Numbered from the stretch's first letter, positions 44,048 through 53,131 are shown. The stretch is 54,558 bases of DNA from Lachnospiraceae bacterium (GCA_017520155.1 JAFXGR010000059.1:1-54558); one strand, 5' to 3'. Translations and numbers: made by a program. Notes: generated by a model not told the origin, from the letters alone.

Positions 44048-45379
44048 ATGTATTTTAAAAGAAAAGTATATAGCCAGTTGCTTGATTGGAAAGAAAAATA
44101 TGCTGATAAATATGCTGTATTACTTGAAGGCGCAAGGCGAGTAGGTAAATCTACGATTGCTGAACAATTTGCTATGAAAGAATACAAATCATATATTTTA
44201 ATTGATTTTTCAAAAGCTTCAGATAAAGAAATGGCATGTTTTGATGATATTAATGATTTAGATATGTTTTTTTTACGTTTACAGGCAGTGAAAAGAATTG
44301 ATTTACATGAACATGAATCGGTTATTATTTTTGATGAGGTTCAGTTATTTCCTAAGGCAAGACAGGCAATCAAACATTTAGTTAAAGATGGAAGATATCA
44401 TTATATTGAAACAGGATCTTTAATATCAATTAAGAAAAACGTAAAGAATATATTGATTCCATCAGAAGAAATGAAAATTCAAGTGTATCCTATGGATTAT
44501 GAAGAATTTTGTGATGCTACAGGAAATAGTTATAACTTGTTAGAAAAGATTTATGAAAATAGAAGAAGTGTAGGCCAGCAAATAAACCGTAAACTGATGC
44601 GTGACATCAGAATTTATATGGCAGTTGGTGGTATGCCGCAGGCTGTAGAAAGTTACGTGAATGGTGAAAATTTCTCTATGATTGATCAGGTCAAACGTCA
44701 AATTATTAAATTATATGAGGAAGATTTCAAGAAATTAGATCCATCAGGAAGGTTATCCTCAATTTATCATTCCATTCCGGCACAGCTTTCAAAGGATGGA
44801 AAGCGCTATCGTGTATCTGCAGCTGTAGGAAAGAGAAAAACATCTAAAGACGAAAAGCTGGTATATGAATTGATTGATTCAAAAACGGTGTTGCCTTCAT
44901 ACAATTCTACAGATCCACGAGTAAGTTTATCACTTTCAAAGGATTTGGATAGTTACAAATTATATATCGCAGATACAGGACTATTCATTACTCTAATGTT
45001 TATTGATAGACCGGTTACAGAAAATGAGATATATGCAAAACTATTATCGGATAAGTTACCAGCTAATCTTGGTTACTTATATGAAAATTTAATTGCGCAA
45101 ATGATTACTGCATCTGGACGCGAATTGTATTACCATACATGGGATAAGAAGGATAGTACGCATTATTATGAAATTGATTTCCTGATATCTCAAAGTTCAA
45201 AAATATCAGCCATCGAAGTAAAATCTTCTGGAACCGGAAAGCATAAATCTTTGTTGGAATTTAATAAGAAATATTCAAAAAATATTAAAGAAAGTTTTCT
45301 TCTTTCCCAAAAGGATATCAGTAAAGAGGGAGAAATTAATCATATGCCGATTTACTTGACTTCATTTTTGTGTAAATAA
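44048..45379 (+). CDS. AAA-type ATPase with DUF4143 C-terminal domain
   Basis: 443 residues from ATG 44048, with TTGGAGGCAAAA upstream; the open frame runs back to 43976 without a site. Walker A GARRVGKST near residue 30, Walker B VIIFDEVQLF near 95-105, then YPMDYEEF. The C-terminal DUF4143 domain ends with YEIDFLI and AIEVKSSG, a PD-(D/E)XK-like pattern. Such proteins are common, multi-copy and horizontally mobile in gut bacteria; a defence or regulatory role has been guessed but is unproven. AT-rich compared with neighbours, consistent with transfer. A decayed relative lies at 38351-38437. Confidence 0.9.
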   Translation: MYFKRKVYSQLLDWKEKYADKYAVLLEGARRVGKSTIAEQFAMKEYKSYILIDFSKASDKEMACFDDINDLDMFFLRLQAVKRIDLHEHESVIIFDEVQLFPKARQAIKHLVKDGRYHYIETGSLISIKKNVKNILIPSEEMKIQVYPMDYEEFCDATGNSYNLLEKIYENRRSVGQQINRKLMRDIRIYMAVGGMPQAVESYVNGENFSMIDQVKRQIIKLYEEDFKKLDPSGRLSSIYHSIPAQLSKDGKRYRVSAAVGKRKTSKDEKLVYELIDSKTVLPSYNSTDPRVSLSLSKDLDSYKLYIADTGLFITLMFIDRPVTENEIYAKLLSDKLPANLGYLYENLIAQMITASGRELYYHTWDKKDSTHYYEIDFLISQSSKISAIEVKSSGTGKHKSLLEFNKKYSKNIKESFLLSQKDISKEGEINHMPIYLTSFLCK

Positions 45380-45458
45380 AAAATGTCTGTAGTTTTTTCA
45401 TATTCCTATCATCAATATACCAGTCACAGCTAATCTTCCTATTATTGCTACCATAGTA

Positions 45459-45613
45459 GTTACTTTTCACACCCACGACAATCACTTGCTGATTGAGGTG
45501 GGGAGAATGTATGAATAAAGCCAAAGCGACACCCATCTCGCTGCAAGCGACTTTAAATATGGGTGTCGCTAGTTACTTTTTGCACCTTAGCTGGCTAAGG
45601 TGTGAAAAGTAAC
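45459..45613. mobile_element. MITE copy 4 (155 bp) with 8-bp target duplication
   Basis: Ends GTTACTTTTCACACC and GGTGTGAAAAGTAAC, with exact 8-bp direct repeats CCATAGTA at 45451-45458 and 45614-45621. The middle hairpin (GCGACACCCAT / ATGGGTGTCGC) and the CAATCA/TGATTG hairpin are close relatives of those in copy 1. The terminal sequence is different but is again repeated in the last hairpin. Confidence 0.88.
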
Positions 45614-45621
45614 CCATAGTA

Positions 45622-45834
45622 TTACAACAGGATTGAAAAACCACAAAAGATATTGTGATTCCATAAGACAAGGACTATAATAGGAAAAGAGATAATCTGA
45701 AATAAAATGACAACGTTCCTCTTTTTGGTGATGATATCACAGAGGGATTAGAAATAGTATCCTATAGTAAATAAGAAATCCAAAGGATTTTCCAAAAAGT
45801 TAAAATGTAATATTGAATATAGGAGGGAATAAAG
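45622..45834. other. Gap with an orphan promoter and small remnants
   Basis: It contains the promoter below, a 14-codon frame, and a short stretch reading NVPLFGDDITEGLEIVSYSK (about 45710-45771), possibly the remains of a lost gene. Nothing intact. Confidence 0.4.
45653..45681 (+). promoter_or_regulatory. Good sigma-A promoter without an intact gene directly after it
   Basis: TTGTGA (45653-45658), 17-base spacer, TATAAT (45676-45681). It could now drive the SDR fragment, the hemerythrin-like gene and perhaps the HD gene. Confidence 0.6.
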
Positions 45835-45963
45835 ATGAGATTACAAGATAAGGTTGCAATTATTACAGGAGGAAGCCGGGGAATTGGCTTTGCTACCGTG
45901 GAAAAGTTTTTACAGGAGGGAGCAGCCGTTATTTTAAAAAGTTACACAAAGGATAAAGAATAA
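45835..45963 (+). pseudogene. N-terminal fragment of a short-chain dehydrogenase (FabG-like)
   Basis: 42 codons with a good ribosome site (ATAGGAGGGAATAAAG). It reads [18 protein letters not shown] and [15 protein letters not shown], the TGxxxGIG Rossmann start of SDR enzymes, then changes to LKSYTKDKE and stops. About 200 residues, including the catalytic YxxxK, are missing. A 3' deletion is the simplest explanation. Confidence 0.85.
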
Positions 45964-45979
45964 AAAAGGAGATTAGATT

Positions 45980-46387
45980 ATGAACAGAGATACTTACGTA
46001 AAACATCATGAAGAAATTAGAGAATTAATGAATACTATTGAAAAGCTGATTAAGGAAAGGCAACCGGAAAAAAATGCAGATTCCATAGCTCGTAACGTTG
46101 CAGTTTTAGCAGGAAAGGTGAGTGTTCATCTTTCTCTGGAAGATAAATATCTATATCCAAAGCTGGCAGAAAGCACAGAGGAAAAGATACGTAGTTTAGC
46201 ACTTCGCTACCAAAAACAAATGGGAGGAATTGCAAGCAATTTCGTGGCCTATAAGGATAAGTACAATACAAAGCCTGAAGTTCTTGAAGGGGCAGCTAAA
46301 ATTGAAAAAGAAACAGAGGCAATGTTTAAAGAGCTTAGAAACAGAATAGAAAAGGAAGAACAAGAGTTATATCAATATATTGGTTAA
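45980..46387 (+). CDS. Hemerythrin HHE-like protein with an incomplete iron site
   Basis: 135 residues, ATG with AAAAAAGGAG upstream. Four-helix HHE layout: His 9/10 (KHHEEI) and H50-x3-E54 (VHLSLEDKYLYPKL). In the second half the expected histidines are absent: RYQKQMGG near 77 and RIEKEEQELY near 122-131, where H or HxxxE would be usual. So it may bind no diiron centre or a changed one. Sixteen bases after the SDR fragment; the HD-domain gene follows 34 bases on. Confidence 0.78.
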   Translation: MNRDTYVKHHEEIRELMNTIEKLIKERQPEKNADSIARNVAVLAGKVSVHLSLEDKYLYPKLAESTEEKIRSLALRYQKQMGGIASNFVAYKDKYNTKPEVLEGAAKIEKETEAMFKELRNRIEKEEQELYQYIG

Positions 46388-46421
46388 CTGACATTGATAA
46401 ATCAAAGAGATAGGTGGTAAG

Positions 46422-47627
46422 ATGAAGCTGAATTTTAGTGATATTGTTTATTCTTTTTCTTATGGATTAGATTCTATTGAGGCACAAATTGAAGCAATCA
46501 ATCATGGACATGCCAAAAGAGTAGCTGTGTTATGTTATTTTCTTGGTAAGCATGCCCATATGTCGGATGAGAAATTGACAGAATTAATGGCTATGGCATG
46601 TCTCCATGATAATGCTCTCACGCAATATCTGAGAGAAGAGGAAAGTGATAAGGCTGCTGGGGACAATATAGCCAAAATGATGAAGGGACATTGTATAATA
46701 GGTGAAGAAAATATCAGCAGACTTCCCTTTTCTAAAGCAGTGAAAGAGGCAATCCTTTATCACCATGAGGAGGCTAACGGAAATGGTCCTTTTGGAAAAA
46801 CTCCCAAAGATACTCCCATAATGGCACAATTTATCCACATGGCAGATGTATTAGACATCAAATTCAATTTAGAGACTATAGATGATGAGAAATATAATGC
46901 AATCTGTGAATATGTAAGACAAAACACAGGAATTCGATTTTCTGAATATTGTTCCCATCTTTTTTTAGAGAAAATAAAGCCGGAGGAGTTAAAGTCTCTC
47001 CAAAAGGCATCAGTAAATGAATATTTAAGAAATCTGTCGGAGAAAAAACAGCGGGATTTCTCCGAAGCAGAGATTAGGGAAATTTGTAATTTTTGGATAA
47101 AGATTATTGACTATAAGTCAAGCTTTACCAAAAGTCATTCTCGTGAAATTGCTAAAAAGGCTGAGCGCTTAGGACGTTATTATGGTTTTGATGGTGAAAA
47201 ATGTCTGGCATTATATATAGCCGGTACCGTCCACGACTTGGGAAAATTAACTACGGACAGTAATATTTTGGAAAAACCGGATAAATTGTCGGCAGAAGAG
47301 TTTAAACATATTCAAAATCATGCCTACCAGAGCTGGATTATGCTAAAGGATGTAAGAGGTCTGGAGAATATCACCCTTTGGGCTGTAAATCATCATGAAA
47401 AGCTTAATGGAGAGGGATATCCTTTTGGGAAGAAGGCAGAGCAGCTTTCCTTTGAAGAAAGAATGATGGCCTGCATAGATATATATCAGGCACTGACAGA
47501 AGAAAGACCCTATAAAAAGGGATTTTCTCATGACAAGACCATCGAGATTATGAGGGATATGGCGGCAAAAAATATGCTGGATGAGACCATTGTAGAGGAT
47601 ATTTACCTATGCTTTAGAGCAGCTTAA
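46422..47627 (+). CDS. Tandem HD / HD-GYP domain phosphodiesterase-like protein
   Basis: 401 residues, ATG with ATAGGTGGTAAG upstream. Two HD-type domains. The first (~20-160) has HGHAKRVAVL, CLHDNA and YHHEEANGNGPFG. The second (~240-395) has HSREIAKKAERLG, GTVHDLGKL and NHHEKLNGEGYPFG, the HHExxxGxGYP form typical of c-di-GMP phosphodiesterases. No sensor domain or membrane helix. The first domain looks degenerate (HDN, GNGPFG), the second looks active. Confidence 0.88.
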   Translation: MKLNFSDIVYSFSYGLDSIEAQIEAINHGHAKRVAVLCYFLGKHAHMSDEKLTELMAMACLHDNALTQYLREEESDKAAGDNIAKMMKGHCIIGEENISRLPFSKAVKEAILYHHEEANGNGPFGKTPKDTPIMAQFIHMADVLDIKFNLETIDDEKYNAICEYVRQNTGIRFSEYCSHLFLEKIKPEELKSLQKASVNEYLRNLSEKKQRDFSEAEIREICNFWIKIIDYKSSFTKSHSREIAKKAERLGRYYGFDGEKCLALYIAGTVHDLGKLTTDSNILEKPDKLSAEEFKHIQNHAYQSWIMLKDVRGLENITLWAVNHHEKLNGEGYPFGKKAEQLSFEERMMACIDIYQALTEERPYKKGFSHDKTIEIMRDMAAKNMLDETIVEDIYLCFRAA

Positions 47628-47657
47628 AAACAGTTATTTATTGAGAATATTAAAAAC

Positions 47658-48527
47658 TTAATTAATCCATTTTTTACGAAAATCAGAGGCGCTTATGCCC
47701 TCTGATTTTTTAAATTGTTTATTAAAATAACTGGCATCATAAAAGCCGCATTTTAAGGCAATTTCAGACAGTGTGTATGAAGAAAATCTCAGTAATTTTT
47801 TTGCTAAAGTAATTCTTTTGGCAATGACATAATGATTTAAGGTGATTCCGTAGAGAGCTTTAAATTCTCTGCATAAATAGTATTTGCTGATATAAAAATT
47901 CTCAGCCAATTCATCTAAGGAGAATTTTTCCGTATAATGTTCATCTAAATATCCTCGTATCTTTTCCAAATTTATGTTACGGGGAGTGGTAGATTCTTTA
48001 GGCATGATAATTCCCTGTAAAATAATGGAAAGAATATCCATAATCAGCCTGGAGGAAGCAATTTCTGCAGCTAAATCTGAGGAAGTGTTAACCTCCAGCA
48101 GACTGGTAAATTTTCTATAAAGCTCATCAAAGGATGAGGGAATAAAGGCAGGAGAAGAAAAGCCGGAAAAGAAATGATAATATTCCGGTGTAGTAGCACC
48201 GGTAAAATGAACCCAGATTAATTCCCAGGGATCATCAGGGTTACTTTCATGATAGTAAGGCACTGTGCAGTCAATAAAGAAGCAGGTGCCTTTTTTTAAT
48301 GGAAAAATTCTGTTTTGGTACATTAAGGTTCCGCTTCCGGAAAGGACTAAAACAATAAGATAGGAATCTAAATTTTTTCGGGAAGCACGATGACTTTCCC
48401 GAAGCTTAAGGTATCCTGTTTCCTGTACATAAAAGAATGCAGAACGGGCAAGAGGACTGGGCGTTTGTATCATTCGTTTGGAATCTTCAATATAAGAATC
48501 AGGAAAATGGTCAAAAATATTTTTCAT
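47658..48527 (-). CDS. AraC family transcriptional regulator
   Basis: 289 residues on the minus strand, ATG with GAGGTTATA upstream. The N-terminal cupin sensor (~40-140: SGSGTLMYQNRIFPLKKGTCFFID, DPWELIWVHFTG) is followed by two HTH motifs (~195-285: SLDELAENFYISKYYLCREFK; TLSEIALKCGFYDASYFNKQFKK). Sugar-responsive activators have this build. It is divergent from the GDP-fucose genes, so it probably controls them. Confidence 0.9.
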   Translation of the reverse strand: MKNIFDHFPDSYIEDSKRMIQTPSPLARSAFFYVQETGYLKLRESHRASRKNLDSYLIVLVLSGSGTLMYQNRIFPLKKGTCFFIDCTVPYYHESNPDDPWELIWVHFTGATTPEYYHFFSGFSSPAFIPSSFDELYRKFTSLLEVNTSSDLAAEIASSRLIMDILSIILQGIIMPKESTTPRNINLEKIRGYLDEHYTEKFSLDELAENFYISKYYLCREFKALYGITLNHYVIAKRITLAKKLLRFSSYTLSEIALKCGFYDASYFNKQFKKSEGISASDFRKKWIN

Positions 48528-48540
48528 TATAACCTCATTT

Positions 48541-48620
48541 AAAAAGCAATATAATACCTGTTATTAGCAATATCATAACTTGTTAATTGAAATATACAAG
48601 ATTATAGTATAAAAAGCAAT
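48541..48620. promoter_or_regulatory. manC promoter with flanking direct repeats (possible AraC sites)
   Basis: On the plus strand TTGTTA (48580-48585), 17-base spacer, TATAGT (48603-48608). The sequence AAAAAGCAAT occurs at 48541-48550 and again at 48611-48620, exactly 70 bases apart (close to seven helical turns), one on each side. Direct repeats of this kind suit an AraC-type dimer and DNA looping (inference). Confidence 0.55.
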
Positions 48621-48733
48621 AACAAAAAAATACCTATATATAACATCTTTCGTTGCTTTAAAGAAAAGCTTGAGGAAAAGATGTAGTATATCAGGCAGAG
48701 AAGAGAAATCTTACCATAAGAAAGGATAAAGGG

Positions 48734-50095
48734 ATGTATTATGTTTTACTTTCCGGGGGAAGCGGAAAACGATTATGGCCTCTTTCTTCAGATGCCAGGC
48801 CAAAGCAATACTTAAAATTAGTAAATAAAGAAAATAATACCATGGATTCTTGTTCCATGCTGCAAAGAGTATGGGAGCAGCTGGAAGAAGCAGAGATGAC
48901 CAGTCATACAGTGATTACCGCCGGTGAAAATCAGGTGGAACTGATTCATAGCCAGATTAAGCCAAGAGGGATTGTAGTAGAGCCTGAAGGAAGAGACACC
49001 TTTGGAGCAATGATGTTATCCTGTTCTTATTTGTGTAGTGAACTGGGAGCAAAGAAGGATGAGTATGTAACCTTTCTTCCTGTAGATCCCTACACGGAAT
49101 ATAAATATTTTGAAGCAGTAAAGCAATTGGAACAGGTAGTAAAAAAGACAAAAGCCCAGGTGGGACTTTTGGGAGTAGTTCCTACCTACGGAGCAACAAA
49201 ATATGGATATATTCTTCCTCAAAAGGAAGAAAAAGAGTATTTATGGGTAAAGGGATTTGTGGAAAAACCAGAGGAAGAATTAGCAGAGCAGTTAATTAAT
49301 CAAAAGGCATTGTGGAATTGTGGAGTGTTCTGTTTAAAAATTGGAGATCTGCTGAATAAGGCAGAGGAATATGGAGTATCTCAGGAATACCATAAAATGT
49401 TTCGAAATTATAACAGACTTCCCAAAATCAGCTTTGATTATGAGGTTTTGCAAAAGGCACACCATTTAGTGGCAATAAAATTTCAAGGCTATTGGAAGGA
49501 TTTAGGAACCTGGGATTCCGTGGCACAGCAGATGAACACAGATACTAAGGGAAATGTGGTCTTAGATGATACCTGCAGAGACACCCAGGTAATCAACGAG
49601 CTCAATATTCCGGTAACAGTTATGGGAAGTACAAATCTGATTGTGGTTGCTTCAAAAGAGGGGATTTTAGTAGCGGATAAAAGTGAAGCTGCAAGAGTTA
49701 AGGAAGTGACAGCAGAGCTCCAATATCAAGCTAACTATGAGGAAAGAAGATGGGGGACTTTGGAAACCTTACATGAAACAAAGGAGGGAGAGATTTCCAC
49801 CTTAACAAGGAAGATTAAAATTTATGAAGGAATGAATTCCAGCTACCATTTCCATCGAGAAAGAGATGAAATCTGGACCATGCTAAGGGGAAGAGGAGAA
49901 TTGATTTTAGAGGGAAATAAAATCCCCCTACAGCCGGGAAAAGCAATTTGCATTCGGAAAAATCAAAGGCATGCAATTAAGGCCTTTGATGAGCTGGAAT
50001 ATATTGAAATGCATGTAGGAAATAGTACAGGAAACCAAGATATTAATCGAATTACTTTTTGCTGGGATGAAATTGAGCTGGCAGGAATTTTATAA
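48734..50095 (+). CDS. manC: Mannose-1-phosphate guanylyltransferase
   Basis: 453 residues, ATG with AAAGGATAAAGGG upstream. Nucleotidyltransferase signature LLSGGSGKRLWPLSSDARPKQ at the start, FVEKP and NCGVF for mannose-1-phosphate enzymes. The C-terminal ~110 residues form a cupin (YHFHRERDEIWTMLRGRGEL, PGKAICIRKNQRHAIKA) like the isomerase half of type II enzymes. Makes GDP-mannose from mannose-1-phosphate and GTP. First gene of the GDP-fucose set. A separate manA is present, so the cupin may be regulatory or redundant. Confidence 0.92.
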   Translation: MYYVLLSGGSGKRLWPLSSDARPKQYLKLVNKENNTMDSCSMLQRVWEQLEEAEMTSHTVITAGENQVELIHSQIKPRGIVVEPEGRDTFGAMMLSCSYLCSELGAKKDEYVTFLPVDPYTEYKYFEAVKQLEQVVKKTKAQVGLLGVVPTYGATKYGYILPQKEEKEYLWVKGFVEKPEEELAEQLINQKALWNCGVFCLKIGDLLNKAEEYGVSQEYHKMFRNYNRLPKISFDYEVLQKAHHLVAIKFQGYWKDLGTWDSVAQQMNTDTKGNVVLDDTCRDTQVINELNIPVTVMGSTNLIVVASKEGILVADKSEAARVKEVTAELQYQANYEERRWGTLETLHETKEGEISTLTRKIKIYEGMNSSYHFHRERDEIWTMLRGRGELILEGNKIPLQPGKAICIRKNQRHAIKAFDELEYIEMHVGNSTGNQDINRITFCWDEIELAGIL

Positions 50096-50201
50096 CTTGA
50101 TGAAAGCAGAGACAGATAAAAATAAACACTGAAAATTTGCATGCAAAAGAAGCGATATTTATAAGGTAATTATGATGGGAAAAGAAGAAAGGATGAGAAA
50201 A

Positions 50202-51269
50202 ATGATAAAGATAGCACTAATCACAGGAATTACAGGACAGGATGGTTCTTATTTAGCAGAATTTTTATTGGAAAAAGGATATGAAGTGTATGGGTTATTT
50301 CGAAGAGGTTCTACCAATACTTCGGAAAGGATTGCTCATCTGCTGGAAGAAAAGGCAAAGAAAAATAATAGATTAAAGCTTGTCTATGGAGAGATGACAG
50401 ATTCCATGAATCTTGTACGTCTTATGCTGGAAATAAAGCCGGATGAAATATATAACCTTGCGGCCCAGTCTCATGTGGCAGTTTCCTTTGAGGAGCCGGA
50501 ATATACAGCAAATGCAGACGGAGTGGGTGTTCTTAGAATTTTGGAGGCGGTTCGTATAGCAGGATTGACAAAAACCACAAGAATCTATCAGGCATCTACC
50601 TCAGAATTATATGGAAAAGCAGCAGAAATTCCCCAAAAGGAAACTACACCTTTTCATCCCCGTTCTCCCTATGCAGTGGCTAAATTATATGGGTACTGGA
50701 TGACAAGACATTATCGGGAGGCCTATGGGATGTATGCAGTTAACGGAATTTTATTTAATCATGAATCGGAACGAAGGGGAGAAACCTTTGTCACCAGAAA
50801 AATCACCTTGGGAGTGGCCAATATTTTGGCAGGAAAACAAGAGAAGCTTTTATTAGGAAATCTTAATGCCAAAAGAGATTGGGGATATGCTAAGGATTAC
50901 GTGGAATGTATGTGGATGATGCTGCAGCAGGAGATTGCGGAGGATTTTGTTATTGCCACAGGAGAAACACGTACTGTACGTGAATTTGTCACAGAAGCTT
51001 TTCGCTCAGCCGGAATAGAAATTCTATGGGAAGGAGAAGGAATTGAGGAAAAAGGGGTGGATAAAGCCACAGGAAAGGTTCTTGTGGAAGTATCACCGGA
51101 ATTTTTCCGGCCTGCAGAGGTGGATTTATTATTGGGAGATCCCACAAAGGCAAAAACTCTTTTAGGTTGGAATCCAAGAAAAACCTCCTTTGAAGAATTA
51201 GTAAAGATTATGACACAGCATGATATTTCCTTAGTACACAAGTCCTCTATGGTAGGGAGTTTAGGATAG
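50202..51269 (+). CDS. gmd: GDP-mannose 4,6-dehydratase
   Basis: 355 residues from ATG 50202, with GAAAGG 9 bases upstream; in-frame ATGs at 50172, 50175 and 50193 are possible. NAD(P) Rossmann motif [21 protein letters not shown], then [33 protein letters not shown] and [10 protein letters not shown] (catalytic Tyr/Lys). It also has [16 protein letters not shown], typical of GMD. Converts GDP-mannose to GDP-4-keto-6-deoxymannose. Normal length. Confidence 0.95.
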   Translation: MIKIALITGITGQDGSYLAEFLLEKGYEVYGLFRRGSTNTSERIAHLLEEKAKKNNRLKLVYGEMTDSMNLVRLMLEIKPDEIYNLAAQSHVAVSFEEPEYTANADGVGVLRILEAVRIAGLTKTTRIYQASTSELYGKAAEIPQKETTPFHPRSPYAVAKLYGYWMTRHYREAYGMYAVNGILFNHESERRGETFVTRKITLGVANILAGKQEKLLLGNLNAKRDWGYAKDYVECMWMMLQQEIAEDFVIATGETRTVREFVTEAFRSAGIEILWEGEGIEEKGVDKATGKVLVEVSPEFFRPAEVDLLLGDPTKAKTLLGWNPRKTSFEELVKIMTQHDISLVHKSSMVGSLG

Positions 51270-51378
51270 GTTATTCTTATTATTTGGCAAAAAATCACAA
51301 TAGAGAAAGCCGGTAGAAGGAACATGAGAATAAAAAAGCTTGTGAAATAAAAAAAGAAGATAGAAAGTAGGAGGAACT

Positions 51379-52317
51379 ATGGAACCTTTAGATCGAAAGA
51401 AAAAAATATATGTGGCAGGACACACAGGTCTTGTAGGCTCTGCTCTGGTTAGAAAACTGGAAAAAGAAGGATTTAGCCGTATTATTACAAGAATGCACAA
51501 AGAACTGGATCTTACCAGACAAGGGAAGGTGGAAGATTTTTTTAAAAAAGAAAAGCCGGACTATGTGATATTGGCAGCAGCAAAGGTTGGAGGCATTTAT
51601 GCCAATGATACTTATCCTGCAGATTTTATCATGAAAAATTTACAGATTCAATGCAATGTAATTGATGCTGCCTATAAAAATAAAGTGAAGAAACTGCTGT
51701 TTTTAGGAAGTTCCTGCATCTATCCAAAAGAATGTCCTCAGCCCATAAAAGAAGAGTATTTATTAAGTGATTATTTGGAAAAAACAAATGAAGCCTATGC
51801 TCTGGCAAAAATTGCAGGACTAAAAATGTGTTCTTATTACAATAAGCAGTATAAAACAGATTATATCAGTGTAATGCCCTGTAATCTGTACGGTATCAAT
51901 GATAATTTTTCCCTGGAAAATTCCCATGTGTTACCAGCCTTAATTCGTAAGTTTCATGAGGCCAAAATAAAGGGTGAACAGAAGGTGGTTGTTTGGGGAA
52001 GCGGAAGGCCTCTTCGGGAATTTTTAAATGTAGATGATTTGGCAGAGGCATGCCTGTTCTTGCTGGATAATTATCAGGGAAATGAGTTTTTTAATGTAGG
52101 ATCAGGGAAAGAGATTTCTATTAGGGAGCTGGTAGAATTAATTAAAAAGGCAGTAGGCTTTGAAGGTGAAATCGTTATGGACACAAGTATGCCGGACGGG
52201 ACCATGAGAAAGCTAACAGATATCAGTCGTATTAAAGCTCTGGGATGGAAGCCTAAAATTACTTTGGAGGAAGGAGTAAAAAATACCTATCAGTGGTTTT
52301 GCAGTCAATATGAATGA
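51379..52317 (+). CDS. fcl: GDP-L-fucose synthase
   Basis: 312 residues, ATG with AGGAGGAACT upstream. SDR-type: GHTGLVGSALVRKL, AAAKVGGIYAN, LGSSCIYPK, and YALAKIAGLKMC with the catalytic YxxxK; then MPCNLYG and REFLNVDDLA. Epimerises and reduces GDP-4-keto-6-deoxymannose to GDP-L-fucose, using NADPH. Its end overlaps the next gene by 8 bases. Confidence 0.95.
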   Translation: MEPLDRKKKIYVAGHTGLVGSALVRKLEKEGFSRIITRMHKELDLTRQGKVEDFFKKEKPDYVILAAAKVGGIYANDTYPADFIMKNLQIQCNVIDAAYKNKVKKLLFLGSSCIYPKECPQPIKEEYLLSDYLEKTNEAYALAKIAGLKMCSYYNKQYKTDYISVMPCNLYGINDNFSLENSHVLPALIRKFHEAKIKGEQKVVVWGSGRPLREFLNVDDLAEACLFLLDNYQGNEFFNVGSGKEISIRELVELIKKAVGFEGEIVMDTSMPDGTMRKLTDISRIKALGWKPKITLEEGVKNTYQWFCSQYE

Positions 52318-53131
52318 GATTATACCCAAAAAGATGGAAACAATAGAAAAAAAGTATATTTGGGGAACAGAGGAATGGATGCTGTCAGATCTTCATAAAG
52401 AAGTGGAGCATACCCCCCTTTTGGTAAAAATAATTGAGGCCAGAGATCATTTATCCCTTCAGGTGCATCCGGCAAATGAATATGCAAAAGAGCATGAAAA
52501 CAGCAGAGGAAAAACGGAAATGTGGTATGTGCTGGATTGTGAACCGAAAGCATTTTTATATTATGGATTAAAGAATAGAATATCGCAGGAAGAATTTAGC
52601 AAGAGAATAAAAAATGATACTATTCTGGAGGTATGCAGAAAAGTAGAGGTAAAAAGGGGAGATGTGTTTTTTATTCCTGCAGGTATGCTTCATGCCATAG
52701 GAAAAGGGATTAAGGTAGCAGAGATACAGCAAAACTCAAATATTACTTATCGTATTTATGATTATCATCGTAAAGATGCCTTTCAACAGTATCGTCCTCT
52801 TCATCTGAAACAGGCAAAAGAGGTTTTGGGATTTGTTCCCCCATTACATGGTTACCGCCCCATGGGACAAAGAATAAAAAAACAGGGCTATTATAAAACA
52901 TTGCTGGTACGCTGTCCCTATTTTCAAGTCAGTCGTATGGAAATAGAAGGTATATGGGAAGAACCTGAGGGTGGTTTAGATCAATCCCTGTTAATATTGG
53001 AGGGAGGCGGTACCTTATTTCATCATAAAACTATGATGGAGATAAAGGCCGGTGATAGTATTTATATACCTAAGGGAAGCGGAGAATACAAAATAGAAGG
53101 GAAAATGGAACTTTTATTTAGCCAAGCTTAA
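52310..53131 (+). CDS. manA: Mannose-6-phosphate isomerase, class I
   Basis: 273 residues, ATG overlapping the fcl stop region. Short Firmicutes type I isomerase: zinc-site motifs SLQVHPANEYA and GKTEMWYVLD, GDVFFIPAGMLHAIG, and YRIYDYHR. Interconverts fructose-6-phosphate and mannose-6-phosphate, giving the first step of the pathway encoded here. Confidence 0.93.
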   Translation: MNEIIPKKMETIEKKYIWGTEEWMLSDLHKEVEHTPLLVKIIEARDHLSLQVHPANEYAKEHENSRGKTEMWYVLDCEPKAFLYYGLKNRISQEEFSKRIKNDTILEVCRKVEVKRGDVFFIPAGMLHAIGKGIKVAEIQQNSNITYRIYDYHRKDAFQQYRPLHLKQAKEVLGFVPPLHGYRPMGQRIKKQGYYKTLLVRCPYFQVSRMEIEGIWEEPEGGLDQSLLILEGGGTLFHHKTMMEIKAGDSIYIPKGSGEYKIEGKMELLFSQA

